Positions 25,340 through 33,509 of a DNA stretch of 40,935 nucleotides are shown here, in pieces. The notes beneath the pieces were generated by a model. That model did no database searches and had not been told where the DNA came from. It saw nothing but the letters and a program-made list of their open reading frames with translations. Positions within the stretch are counted from its first letter, which is position 1, and every line of letters begins with the position of its first letter. The DNA comes from Peptococcaceae bacterium. Its GTDB lineage: Bacteria; Bacillota; Desulfitobacteriia; Desulfitobacteriales; Syntrophobotulaceae. The translations under genes were made by a program, and so were the position numbers. The DNA is taken from the NCBI GenBank assembly GCA_012839895.1, contig DUML01000065.1, positions 1 through 40,935 of the forward strand, written 5' to 3'.

Positions 25340-25489
25340 TTATCTATTGGGGCGATAAGGCACTTTATAGAGTCTGCGCAGGCAATAAGAACAATAAGGG
25401 AGAAGACGATTGCTGACGTGATTCCGGCGAAAAACCACTTTGGAAGTATCCTCATGCTCATAACCACAAGAACGGCATTTTTCAAGCAA
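25340..25489 (-). CDS. 49-residue putative zinc-ribbon protein
   Basis: A short frame opening at TTG 25489 behind AGGAG (ten-base spacing) encodes a protein with two Cys pairs, KCRSCGYEHED and YCSYCLRRLYK, separated by 24 residues, and a very basic C-terminus ending RPNR. Two CxxC knuckles with basic flanks fit a zinc ribbon that could bind nucleic acid. I do not recognise a family. Longer frames cover the same bases on both strands, but neither has an SD or a motif. No terminator follows; a duplicated CCAATCACT lies just after it. Existence is moderately supported. Confidence 0.5.
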   Translation of the reverse strand: MLEKCRSCGYEHEDTSKVVFRRNHVSNRLLPYCSYCLRRLYKVPYRPNR

Positions 25490-25609
25490 AATCCTTCAAC
25501 TCCTAGTTGTGTTTTTCTGGACAATGTTAGGCTTTTAATCTCAATTCCTAGTATTAGGCAATTCTCCGATTTTTAAACATAAATTTTTAAAAAATTTATT
25601 AGCCTTAGC

Positions 25610-26374
25610 TTAGAAAGCTAAAGGCAGTTGGATAGACTTACGCCCGCTAAAGAAGTTGATTTCTTTAACTCCCAGGGACTGCAAGGTAAGGCAAGCTTCA
25701 GAAATATCACGTCCCACAGCACCCGGATGATGAGCATCGGAGCCCAAAGTAACAGGAATACCCAATTCTTTAATTAACTCCAGCAGTTTATACTCTGGGT
25801 AAAACTCCTGGACAGGTTTATAACGGCCATTGGTATTAACCTCTACAACCAAGCCGGCCTCTTTAATGGCCTCTAAAGCCGGGGCCGCTAAAAGCCTAAC
25901 ATCCGTTTGCGGTCGTACTCCAAAAAGCTTAATCAAGTCAAAATGACCGATAATATCGAACAGCCCACTTTTAGCGGCCTTCTCGACAATAGCAAAATAC
26001 TCCTTATAAAGCTTATCGGCATCACGCTTGTGATGATTTTTTTCTTCTTCAGGATAATCAAAAAGCCAATCCCCAATTTGATGTACCGAACCAATAACGT
26101 AGTCAAAAGGGCAAGCTTGGAGCATAGCTGCAATTTCTTCTTCTCTGTCTTCCCGGTAATCAACTTCCAAACCTATTCTAACCTGCAATTCCGGATATTC
26201 CTCACCGACCTGACGCACAAGGGAGAAATTAAAATGTTCCCAATACAAATCATGATCGGCAAACCCAATGTAACTGATCCCTTTCTCAACCGCTGCATTT
26301 AAAAATTCACGGACAGCAGCTTTTGTCACCTTGCGGTCCAGGTGTCCAAGCAAGTGAACATGCAAATCCAGCAT
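25610..26374 (-). CDS. PHP-family phosphoesterase, histidinol-phosphatase (HisJ/HisK) type
   Basis: Trinuclear-metal PHP enzyme. The metal ligands appear in order: DLHVHLLGH (His5, His7), GFADHDLYW, GLEVDYRED, GSVHQIGDW, IIGHFDLIKLF, EVNTNGRYKP and GSDAHHPGAVG. This pattern and the 254-aa length match HisJ-type histidinol-phosphate phosphatases, which act in the penultimate histidine step; other PHP proteins share the motifs, and no his genes are nearby, so the substrate is not certain. ATG 26374 follows AAGGAG. A T-rich, repeat-laden leader lies upstream. Confidence 0.85.
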   Translation of the reverse strand: MLDLHVHLLGHLDRKVTKAAVREFLNAAVEKGISYIGFADHDLYWEHFNFSLVRQVGEEYPELQVRIGLEVDYREDREEEIAAMLQACPFDYVIGSVHQIGDWLFDYPEEEKNHHKRDADKLYKEYFAIVEKAAKSGLFDIIGHFDLIKLFGVRPQTDVRLLAAPALEAIKEAGLVVEVNTNGRYKPVQEFYPEYKLLELIKELGIPVTLGSDAHHPGAVGRDISEACLTLQSLGVKEINFFSGRKSIQLPLAF

Positions 26375-26613
26375 AATTAAGCTCCTTCAATTTTCTTTTT
26401 TACTTTTATTATCTTTCTTTTATTATCTTGATTTTATTTTCTTATATTTTCTTACTTTTACCTACTTTTCGAGTTATTTTTTTGAGTTATTGATTCTTTT
26501 ATTTTAATTTTCTTTTTATAATATTTTAAATACATTTAATCTTGCCATAGCTTTTATTTTAATTTACCAAAAGAATTAATAATAATTAACTTTTATCTGT
26601 GTATATTTTTTAA

Positions 26614-26712
26614 AGGAGCGGGAAAAAATCTTAATAGTCTCACGTTTTCCAATTTTATCCCCACTCCTCTCTTTTTCTTAACTTGCGGCTTTTGATGACC
26701 GCAAGTTTTTTT
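26614..26712 (+). ncRNA. Candidate structured RNA or attenuated leader upstream of the Na/Pi gene
   Basis: AGGAGCGGG (26614-26622) can pair with CCCCACTCCT (26659-26668) with one mismatch, and the neighbouring A-run and T-run (26623-26629, 26652-26658) extend that stem. An intrinsic terminator follows directly. No gene precedes the terminator on this strand, so some transcript begins and ends here. It could be a small RNA or a riboswitch-like leader of the gene at 26818. It matches no riboswitch class I know. Confidence 0.4.
26680..26712 (+). terminator. Plus-strand intrinsic terminator with no upstream gene
   Basis: ACTTGCGG (26681-26688) and CCGCAAGT (26699-26706) form a perfect eight-base stem with a ten-base loop, followed by seven T. 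It is 105 bases before the Na/Pi cotransporter start. Confidence 0.8.
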
Positions 26713-26817
26713 ATTAATACTGCTGGTCTTAGATTATTCCTTAGCTAATAAAATTAACTAGCCTGCTAAAAAATGTTTTAGCCGGTAGTTCTTACTAAGG
26801 AGACTAAAGAGCAGCCT

Positions 26818-27735
26818 ATGCATTTATCCCTTCTCTTAACCCTTATTGGTTTTCTTTTGCTTTTAACCGGGTTAGCCTTTCTCCGGGACGGGTTGGAAAA
26901 ATTCGCCGGACAACAATGGAAAAAGATTTTATACCAATTAACGGCAACACCAGGCAAAGGTTTTGTCTGCGGTATTGTCGCAACAGGTTTTTTGCAATCA
27001 AGTACAGCTCTAACCCTAATGACGGTATCCTTAGTGGATGCCAAACTTCTGCCCTTCTCTAACGCCCTGGGGCTAATCCTGGGCAGCAATATTGGTACAA
27101 CCGTTACTCCTCAACTTCTAGCTTTCCCTTTAAATAAAATCTCAGCCTGGCTTATTCTCCCCGGACTCCTAATTTATATTTTAAACAAAAACCGGCTCAG
27201 ATATATAATGTTAGCTCTGGCCGGTTTGGGGATTATGTTCTTCGCTCTGACCGTATTGCAATCAGCTTTGGCTCCGCTCATAGAAATTCCAACAGTCCGG
27301 AACTGGCTTCATAATTTAGATAACAACTTTATCTATAGTATTATAGCCGGGACATTAATCGCCGCAACTTTGCATTCTTCCAGTGCCGCTACCGGCTTGG
27401 CAATGCTTCTAACCGAAGAACAATGGCTTAATTTGCCTGCAGCCTTAGCCTTTATTTTCGGCGCCAATATCGGCACCTGTTTTACGGCTCTGTTTGTTTC
27501 TTTTTTCGCTTCCCGAGCTGCCCAAAGAGTTGCAATTTTTCACGTTATCCTCAATATCTTTGGGGTTTTAATTTTCTTTCCTTTTCTTACCCCACTGGCT
27601 GAAATTATTAGTTTCTTGGGCGGCAGTTTAAGCCGTCAAGTGGCCAATGCCCATACAATCTTTAATTTGGTCTCTTCTTTGCTGGCCTTCCCATTACTCC
27701 CTTATGCCAACCGTTTTCTCCAGAAAATTAGATAA
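26818..27735 (+). CDS. Na+/phosphate cotransporter family membrane protein
   Basis: Two inverted NaPi-II repeats, each with the hallmark pair of motifs. The first has GFLQSSTALTLMTV and LILGSNIGTTVTPQ, the second has ATLHSSSAATGLAM and IFGANIGTCFTALF. About eight hydrophobic segments are visible in 305 aa. It lacks the C-terminal PhoU-like domain seen in longer NptA proteins. Import of inorganic phosphate is the family role. ATG 26818; the best SD (AAGGAG) is 15 bases away, longer than usual. A terminator-bearing leader precedes it, and it converges on the FapA-like gene with a 31-base gap and no visible terminator. Confidence 0.88.
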   Translation: MHLSLLLTLIGFLLLLTGLAFLRDGLEKFAGQQWKKILYQLTATPGKGFVCGIVATGFLQSSTALTLMTVSLVDAKLLPFSNALGLILGSNIGTTVTPQLLAFPLNKISAWLILPGLLIYILNKNRLRYIMLALAGLGIMFFALTVLQSALAPLIEIPTVRNWLHNLDNNFIYSIIAGTLIAATLHSSSAATGLAMLLTEEQWLNLPAALAFIFGANIGTCFTALFVSFFASRAAQRVAIFHVILNIFGVLIFFPFLTPLAEIISFLGGSLSRQVANAHTIFNLVSSLLAFPLLPYANRFLQKIR

Positions 27736-27766
27736 TGCCGCTTTGGTTAACATTCTGCTAAAAATA

Positions 27767-29716
27767 CTAATTTCGACCGTCCCATCTGAGCTTTTCAACT
27801 TGCAAAAGGCCTTTATCCCGGTATATCTCCACTTTTTGAGCTGCACTATCGATTCTGATCAGCTCTTTTCCATGGAAAATCCGCACATTGGAATGACAGT
27901 ATTCTATTGTAATGCGGCTGCCTTTCCCGGCTCTGACGATAGTTGAGCTCACATTGGAACCGCCTAGCTCCCAAATATAAATATCCCCGGCACAGCTTAT
28001 TTCCCCGCCTCGACAAACACCCGCAATCTTAATATTGCCTTCAATTTTCAAAGTGGAGTTATAAATACCTTTTTTACAAAAGAAGTCACCGGCGCAATCA
28101 ATTTCTGAATTTTGTACATAATTGGTGTCACACACCACATTTACAGGCATAAACTCCTCTTTGTCGGCCAAAAAGCAATCTACTGCTTTCAAAGCCCTTT
28201 TGAGGTGCTCAAAGCTTTGGGGCTGGAGCGGACCCATTCCCACCAAAAATTGCCCTATATTCATTACGGCCCCTTCCAGCTCTGGGGTAACACAATCCGG
28301 GTCTTTATTGTTAAGCAGGTTTTGCAAATCTTTTGCTTTCTGGGGTAAAGTTTTAAAATTCCGTTCTAAAATAATCTTTAAAAGCTGACCGGCATTAAAA
28401 TTCCCAGGGGCATTTTGCAGTTGTTCAACTTGGGCTAAGCAAAGGCTAAGGTCTTCCCGGACTTCTTTCAACCCTTTAAAAAGCTGGGAACGAAAAACAT
28501 GTTTTTCTCCCACAATAATTTTACTGGCAATAATACTGTTATTTACTTTAAGCCCGGCTTCGGCTTTCAAACTGGCTCCGGAAACAGAACCTTGCACATG
28601 GATTTTGCCACCGGAGTGGACATAAAATCCTTCAGTAACGTTTCGCCCGATTTTGACATCTCCGGGAAAATTTATGCTGCCTGTAGTTAAATCAACATTT
28701 TGGTTCACAATATAAGCATTCTCCACTTGATAAGTGTACTTATTAACCCGCAGCGGAGTACCGGCACAAGCAGCCCTTACCTCCAGGCCATCCTCCGATA
28801 GATAAACATTTTTTTTTAGTTTAAACTCAAAATCCTGCATTTTAGGGACAGGAATTATCTTGCCGAAAATATCCATGCCGGGTTTCCCTTCCCGCCCTGG
28901 AACCTTGCGGGCTAAGACCTCATCTTTTTGGCAAATCCTCAATTTACAGGCAAAGAAATCAATTTTGTCTTGTTCCTCATCTTCCTTAAAGATCGGCTCG
29001 CCTACATAATCTATTATTTCCGGCTGAAGAGGTTCAAGGGGTGGAGTATATTCAGCTATTAATACTTCCCCTTCCCCGTCAATAGTCAAGAAATCTATCC
29101 AAATGTTAGGTTTAATCCCGTAAACAATCCCTCTTTGAGCTAATTCCCGTTTTAATTCTTCTTCGCTTAAAGTTTCTCCGGGATTTGAAGAATGCTGCCA
29201 AGTTACGAATTTTTCTAAAACTATTCTAGAGGAGGGAGGTATTTCTTCAGCCAAAACATACCTGCCGGGACGTTCACGTTTTACTTCAGCCACAGCTTTA
29301 CTCCCATCAGCTGCCACTTCAAGGTTCCAGGTAAACTCTTTCTGTTTTACCTCCGGGTAAAATTCCAAAACAGTTCCCGGTTGCAAACGCTGCTCCGCTT
29401 TAATTTCTTGATCGTCCAGCATTAGTTTTCCTGCTAAAGGATAAGGGACAATACTTTTAACCCGTCGTCCAGGCTTAATCAAGTATTTGTTTCCATCCCA
29501 AGATACTTTAGTATACTCCTCCGTTGCCTCCCCATCATCTGCAGCCGGTCCGCCTTCTTTTTCCGGCAAGACTACTTTGACTTTCCAATACCGTTTTAAA
29601 AGGCTGGGTTTTTCTATCACGTCAAGGTTTAGCTCCTCAGGCGAACAAGACCATTGCTTCGCATATTGTTTCCGAATGGATTCCAACGAGCTACCTGTAG
29701 CAATAATCTCTTTCAT
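27767..29716 (-). CDS. FapA-family (DUF342) protein with Jag-N-like N-terminus
   Basis: 649 aa. The first 50 residues (KEIIATGSSLESIRKQYA and onward, ending KRYWKVKVVL) resemble the Jag-N/KhpB N-terminal domain. A linker and an EYTKVSWDGNKYLIKPGRR module follow, then the FapA core: PGREGKPGMDIFGKIIPVP and a right-handed beta-helix with repeated glycines (SINFPGDVKIGRNVTEG, KIHVQGSVSGASLKAEAG), and at the end a second helical stretch after a coiled-coil-like insert (about 420-540). FapA proteins are widespread; a polymerising or surface role is suggested, not proven. ATG 29716 follows GGAGG by seven bases. Confidence 0.85.
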   Translation of the reverse strand: MKEIIATGSSLESIRKQYAKQWSCSPEELNLDVIEKPSLLKRYWKVKVVLPEKEGGPAADDGEATEEYTKVSWDGNKYLIKPGRRVKSIVPYPLAGKLMLDDQEIKAEQRLQPGTVLEFYPEVKQKEFTWNLEVAADGSKAVAEVKRERPGRYVLAEEIPPSSRIVLEKFVTWQHSSNPGETLSEEELKRELAQRGIVYGIKPNIWIDFLTIDGEGEVLIAEYTPPLEPLQPEIIDYVGEPIFKEDEEQDKIDFFACKLRICQKDEVLARKVPGREGKPGMDIFGKIIPVPKMQDFEFKLKKNVYLSEDGLEVRAACAGTPLRVNKYTYQVENAYIVNQNVDLTTGSINFPGDVKIGRNVTEGFYVHSGGKIHVQGSVSGASLKAEAGLKVNNSIIASKIIVGEKHVFRSQLFKGLKEVREDLSLCLAQVEQLQNAPGNFNAGQLLKIILERNFKTLPQKAKDLQNLLNNKDPDCVTPELEGAVMNIGQFLVGMGPLQPQSFEHLKRALKAVDCFLADKEEFMPVNVVCDTNYVQNSEIDCAGDFFCKKGIYNSTLKIEGNIKIAGVCRGGEISCAGDIYIWELGGSNVSSTIVRAGKGSRITIEYCHSNVRIFHGKELIRIDSAAQKVEIYRDKGLLQVEKLRWDGRN

Positions 29717-29941
29717 GCTTAGGCCTCCATTCCAATTTTTCCCCACAGTACACAGAATAGGCCAATAGTCCTAAAACAGTTCGTTTTCTCATGGCACTCA
29801 AGAAAATAGTAGATACGCAGAAAAAATAAAAGATAAAAGTACTGCATTATTTGGTAAAAAATACAGTCCTTTCATCTTCATTTTAATAATTTACACAATT
29901 TTTGTCTATATAAAATATTTTCTTGTTCAAATTTAAATAAA

Positions 29942-31327
29942 CTATGAAACCTCCACTCGCTTTAAGCCGCTAAAAGAGCTGTTACCGGCTCCTGTTCCAC
30001 CTGGGGGCTGAATACCGGGAGGGTTATTACCAAATTCTTTTCCTTCCCCGGGTACCTCACCGGGATTTGTCCCTTCCCCGGGCCCCCCACCTTGATTTGC
30101 CCCTTCTCCGGGTTCGTCACCGGGATCTGTTTCTTCCCCGGGATCTTTACCGGAATCCTTACCAGGTTCCGTTCCCACTTCCGGCCCATCATTTGGTTCG
30201 GTCTGATTTGGCTCGTCAGTGCCTGGTGACGGATCCCTTTGCGTGCCGGTGGTTTCATCACCATCACCTTTCACAGGCACACTATGGCCGGGAGAATCAG
30301 TGCCATTGGGATCTTTAGGACTGCCCGGCACAGTAATATGGGCTTTAATATCTGGGTCCAGCAAATCAATAACTTTGTTGTCAAATACCCTGTCCGAAGT
30401 AATTCCCAGTAACAAATTTTGTACTACTTCTTTGGCTTGCTCCCTATTTACTTCCCAGAAGCTGATATTGTCTAAATAAACACCTACGCCGGGTAAAGTC
30501 ATACTGACAATATTGGAGCTGTCAAAAGAAGCGGCAACCTTTGCCAATGTCAAGAGATCAGACAGTTTCAAGTTTGTCTCTACCATTTCCATGACTTGGG
30601 GTATTAATTTAGGCAGTTTGGTAATAGTACTAGGCTGCAAGGCTTCTTTAGCAATAGCTTTCAAAACTTTCTGCTGTCTCGCCGTCCGGCCGATATCAGC
30701 CAAATCATCATTACGCCAGCGGGCATATTGCAAAGCCAAGGATCCGTTTAATCTTTGTTGTCCCTGTTGCAGGTCAATCAGACCGTCTTCTATATCCCCG
30801 GTATGGAAAGGACCCATTCTTTTTTCCACATAAATGTCAATCCCGCCTAAAGTATCAATAATCCCTTTAAAACCTTGAAAGTTAGTTACAATATATCCGT
30901 CGAGAGGAATTCCCGTTAAATCGGTGACCTGCTTTAAGAGTTCCGGTATTCCCCGGTGTAACACCGCGGAATTAATTTTTAAAAACTGATCCGAGCCAAT
31001 AGTTATTCTGGTGTCTCTGGGGATAGATAGAAGGGAAATAATTTTAGTCTCAGGATCTACACTGGCAACAATTAAGGTATCAGTGTTATAGGTCGTTTCA
31101 CCCGGCCTTTTATCGGCACCAATTAAGAGAACACTAACTCTGTTATCCAATTTTGCAGAGCTGTCAGGAAACTCTCCACCGCTTAAATTCTCGCTATCCC
31201 CGGGGCTAACACCTATATCCTGGGTAAAAAAAACATAGCCAAATGCTGCGGTCCCTAACAAAACCCCGGCAAACAAGACGGCTATTATTATTAATATTTT
31301 TCTTTTATTTTTAATTTTTTTCTTCAA
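29942..31327 (-). CDS. LytR-CpsA-Psr (LCP) family cell-wall glycopolymer ligase
   Basis: Transfers lipid-linked glycopolymers to peptidoglycan outside the membrane. There is a basic N-terminus, one transmembrane segment, then the LCP domain with VLLIGADKRPGETTYNTDTL, SIPRDTRITIG, TNFQGFKGIIDTLGGIDI and LNGSLALQYARWRNDDLADIGR, carrying the conserved Asp and Arg residues. The last 130 residues are low-complexity P/G/E/D with four decapeptide repeats, suited to crossing the wall. I prefer TTG 31327, nine bases from GGAG; TTG 31342 has no SD. A promoter at 31542-31570 gives a leader of about 200 bases. Confidence 0.9.
   Translation of the reverse strand: MKKKIKNKRKILIIIAVLFAGVLLGTAAFGYVFFTQDIGVSPGDSENLSGGEFPDSSAKLDNRVSVLLIGADKRPGETTYNTDTLIVASVDPETKIISLLSIPRDTRITIGSDQFLKINSAVLHRGIPELLKQVTDLTGIPLDGYIVTNFQGFKGIIDTLGGIDIYVEKRMGPFHTGDIEDGLIDLQQGQQRLNGSLALQYARWRNDDLADIGRTARQQKVLKAIAKEALQPSTITKLPKLIPQVMEMVETNLKLSDLLTLAKVAASFDSSNIVSMTLPGVGVYLDNISFWEVNREQAKEVVQNLLLGITSDRVFDNKVIDLLDPDIKAHITVPGSPKDPNGTDSPGHSVPVKGDGDETTGTQRDPSPGTDEPNQTEPNDGPEVGTEPGKDSGKDPGEETDPGDEPGEGANQGGGPGEGTNPGEVPGEGKEFGNNPPGIQPPGGTGAGNSSFSGLKRVEVS
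30044..30163 (-). repeat. Four 30-bp tandem repeats in the LCP tail
   Basis: Exact 30-base spacing at 30044, 30074, 30104 and 30134, each unit starting TTCCCCGGG or TTCTCCGGG on the plus strand. They encode decapeptides like GEGTNPGEVP and GEGANQGGGP. In-frame length keeps the protein open, so copy number could vary between strains. Confidence 0.85.
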
Positions 31328-31541
31328 CTCTGCCCACTCCAATTGTTTTTTATAAAGTTTTATAGCTTTTATATTTTAAACCTAAAATATCAATCTTCAT
31401 TCAGGTTTTAAATCAATATTCCGATTTAATTAAACTTTTTTTAATTAAACTTTTCCGGGCTGACGAATATTCATATTTAGAGTAGCCAATAATTATTTCC
31501 TGGAATGTTGCTAAAATTTTTGGCTGCTTTTCTCCCTTGCA

Positions 31542-31570
31542 ATTATAGCACCTTGACCGGAAGCCTTCAA
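31542..31570 (-). promoter_or_regulatory. Sigma-A promoter of the LCP gene
   Basis: TTGAAG (31570-31565), a 17-base spacer and TGCTATAAT, an extended -10 (hexamer at 31547-31542), on the minus strand. It begins immediately after the selA terminator. Confidence 0.65.
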
Positions 31571-31576
31571 TAAAAG

Positions 31577-31600
31577 AAAAAACCCATAAATTTGTATGGG
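31577..31600 (-). terminator. Rho-independent terminator after selA
   Basis: CCCATA (31600-31595) and TATGGG (31588-31583) form a six-base stem with a six-base loop, followed on the minus strand by six T (31582-31577), 19 bases after the selA stop. This shows that no selB follows in the same transcript. Confidence 0.75.
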
Positions 31601-31619
31601 CAGGCCGAGCAGCCTTATT

Positions 31620-33047
31620 TTAGGCTTGAATTTTGTCCCATTCTTTAAGTCTTTCCACTATTATCTGAAAGTCATCGGCCACTAGAGTTCGAGGGTCAAA
31701 GAGTATTTTATCCCTGGATATCCTGGTTAGGATTGGAATTTCTCCCTTGCGCAGAAAATCTTCCAGTTGAGTAACTGAACCGTTTAGGGGCTGAAGAGCG
31801 CAAACAACCGTCGGCAACTTGGCCGTGGGGAAGGCGCCGCCTCCTACTTGGGAATAATTATCTTCCAACTGGATGTTTAAGCTTTTTAAATCCTTAAGAG
31901 TATTTTGCAGGACAGATGCCTCTTCTCGAAGTTTACTTTTGGTCTTCATCAGCATTCCCCAAACAGGGATCTTCCAAGCCTCTCCTCTTTGATATAAACG
32001 CAAGGTTCCGGCCAAAGCCGCTAAAGTCAGTTTGTCTACCCTTAAAGCTCTGGTAAGCTGGTTGGTTTTTAATTTTTCAATTAATTCCCTTTTACCGACT
32101 ATAATACCCGCTTGCGGCCCGCCCAATAGTTTGTCGCCGCTAAAACATACAAGGGAAACGCCTTCTTGAACAGCCTCTTGAATTGTTGGTTCTTTAGGGA
32201 GCCCAAATTTCGTTCCATCCAGCAAGCTGCCGCTTCCTAAGTCTTCCACGACAGGAATTCCAAATTCTTCCCCCAATTTCACCAACTCCCCGGTTGGAAC
32301 AGAATGGTGAAAACCCTCAATCCGGAAATTGCTGGTATGCACTTTAAGCACCAAGGCCGTATTTTCATTTACAGCCTCTCTATAATCTTGCAGCCAGGTC
32401 TTGTTGGTTGTACCTACTTCCCTTAGCTTAGCTCCCCCGGCTGCCAAAACTTCAGGTATGCGGAAAGACCCGCCGATTTCAACCAATTCACCCCGGGAAA
32501 TAATAACTTCTCTCTGCAGGGCAAAAGTATTCATGATAAGCAGTACCGCCGCGGCATTATTATTAACAACTAAGGACGATTCCGCGCCGGTCAGCTCTCG
32601 GAATAAATCCTGGATATGGTCATACCTTGACCCTCTTTGGCCTGTTTCCAGATCCAGTTCCAGGTTATTGTAATGTTTAGCTTGCTCAGCCAGGTAATCG
32701 GCAACTTCCGGAGCCAGCAAAGCGCGACCGCAATTGGTATGAAGAATTACCCCGGTAGCATTAATTACCCTTTTCAAAGATGAGCTTAAACTCTGCAATT
32801 CTTGCAGAGCTTGCCCGGCCACCCAAACCCTGATTTCCTCAGCTGTCTCCGGCTGGCTGCCGCCTATCTCCGGGCTTGTTTCAGGACAAAGAATTCTTTG
32901 CCGGGTTTTCTGCAAAACACTTCTGACAGCCCAGGTAAGGGCTGCGGGACTATAATTAGCCGCTATTTCTTCCCGTAAGGAAAGATCGGCCACAACTTCA
33001 TGCACCGCCGGTAAAAGGCGTAGCTTAGCCTTATTTCCGGAACCCAA
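31620..33047 (-). CDS. selA: L-seryl-tRNA(Sec) selenium transferase SelA
   Basis: PLP enzyme that converts Ser-tRNA(Sec) to Sec-tRNA(Sec) using selenophosphate, forming a large homodecamer. The N-terminal tRNA-binding helices, RVINATGVILHTNCGRAL, NNNAAAVLLIMNTFAL, ISRGELVEIGGSFRIPEV and the PLP-lysine motif SGDKLLGGPQAG are intact. Start TTG 33047 is eight bases after AGAGG; a GTG at 33056 overlaps the SD. Length is about 475 aa. Unusually it stands alone: no selD, selB or tRNA-Sec is in the window, and a terminator follows directly. It implies that the organism makes selenoproteins. Confidence 0.96.
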   Translation of the reverse strand: MGSGNKAKLRLLPAVHEVVADLSLREEIAANYSPAALTWAVRSVLQKTRQRILCPETSPEIGGSQPETAEEIRVWVAGQALQELQSLSSSLKRVINATGVILHTNCGRALLAPEVADYLAEQAKHYNNLELDLETGQRGSRYDHIQDLFRELTGAESSLVVNNNAAAVLLIMNTFALQREVIISRGELVEIGGSFRIPEVLAAGGAKLREVGTTNKTWLQDYREAVNENTALVLKVHTSNFRIEGFHHSVPTGELVKLGEEFGIPVVEDLGSGSLLDGTKFGLPKEPTIQEAVQEGVSLVCFSGDKLLGGPQAGIIVGKRELIEKLKTNQLTRALRVDKLTLAALAGTLRLYQRGEAWKIPVWGMLMKTKSKLREEASVLQNTLKDLKSLNIQLEDNYSQVGGGAFPTAKLPTVVCALQPLNGSVTQLEDFLRKGEIPILTRISRDKILFDPRTLVADDFQIIVERLKEWDKIQA

Positions 33048-33190
33048 AAAAAACACCTCTTATTCTGCATTCTAAGACAAAATGCCTTAGTGAAAGCTTT
33101 TAGTTTTTTTTAAGATTTCGACATTGGTTTTGGGCTACTATATAAAAGCAAGCTTTTTAAATGGAAGCTTTGTTCACTTATTATAACAAA

Positions 33191-33222
33191 AAAGTTTCTT
33201 CATATGAAAGTTTCTTCATATG
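33191..33222. repeat. Perfect 16-bp tandem duplication
   Basis: AAAGTTTCTTCATATG occurs twice with no gap (33191-33206 and 33207-33222), directly before the SD of the Gin-like gene. Confidence 0.9.
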
Positions 33223-33240
33223 CTTAACGGAGGGAAAGGA

Positions 33241-33432
33241 ATGAGGACATCCAAAAAAATTATCTATTTCCAAGAATTGAGAGACAAACGCTCACCCAAG
33301 TGCATTTTCTGTGGCAGGACAGAAAATCTCCGCTGCTTTAAAAATCAAACAGTTTGCCGGGGATGCCTCACCTCTATCAACAATCTGTATACGGCAGGCT
33401 ATTTTACGCAAAAAAAGCTTACAATAAACTAA
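33241..33432 (+). CDS. Small two-CxxC zinc protein, candidate sigma-G inhibitor Gin (CsfB)
   Basis: 63 aa. The core KCIFCGRTENLRCF followed by VCRGCLTSINN gives two CxxC pairs 14 residues apart, close to the 15-residue spacing of B. subtilis Gin, which binds and inhibits SigG early in the forespore. Length also agrees. An extra Cys lies between the pairs. The assignment rests on spacing and size only, as short zinc proteins are easily confused, but a sigG gene in the same window makes it sensible. ATG 33241 lies after GGAGGGAAAGGA; an upstream ATG at 33220 has no SD. Divergent from selA; no clear forespore promoter was found. Confidence 0.55.
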   Translation: MRTSKKIIYFQELRDKRSPKCIFCGRTENLRCFKNQTVCRGCLTSINNLYTAGYFTQKKLTIN

Positions 33433-33509
33433 AGGGCAAGCCTAGGCTTTCCAGCTGTCATTTTCCTTCATAATAGCAATAATTCCAATCTAATAATCAT
33501 AATTTTAAT

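Larger units (their letters stand above)
26375..26817. other. 443-base divergent intergenic region
   Basis: Separates the minus-strand PHP gene from the plus-strand Na/Pi gene. The first 200 bases are extremely AT-rich and hold tandem duplications: CTTTTATTATCTT at 26403-26415 and 26417-26429, and GAGTTATT at 26471 and 26484. The second half holds a structured RNA candidate and a terminator on the plus strand. I see no open frame with an SD and no convincing sigma-A promoter. Confidence 0.7.

Noticed and set aside
25258-25576. Longer frames on both strands over the zinc-ribbon ORF
   Set aside because: Neither has an SD or recognisable motif, while the 49-codon frame has both an SD and two CxxC pairs.
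29962-30267. Alternative frame inside the LCP tail
   Set aside because: It is a by-product of the 30-bp repeats, which keep all frames open; the LCP frame explains the region.
31343-31619. tRNA-Sec gene near selA
   Set aside because: No cloverleaf, long variable arm or CCA end; the region is a terminator, a promoter and an AT-rich leader.
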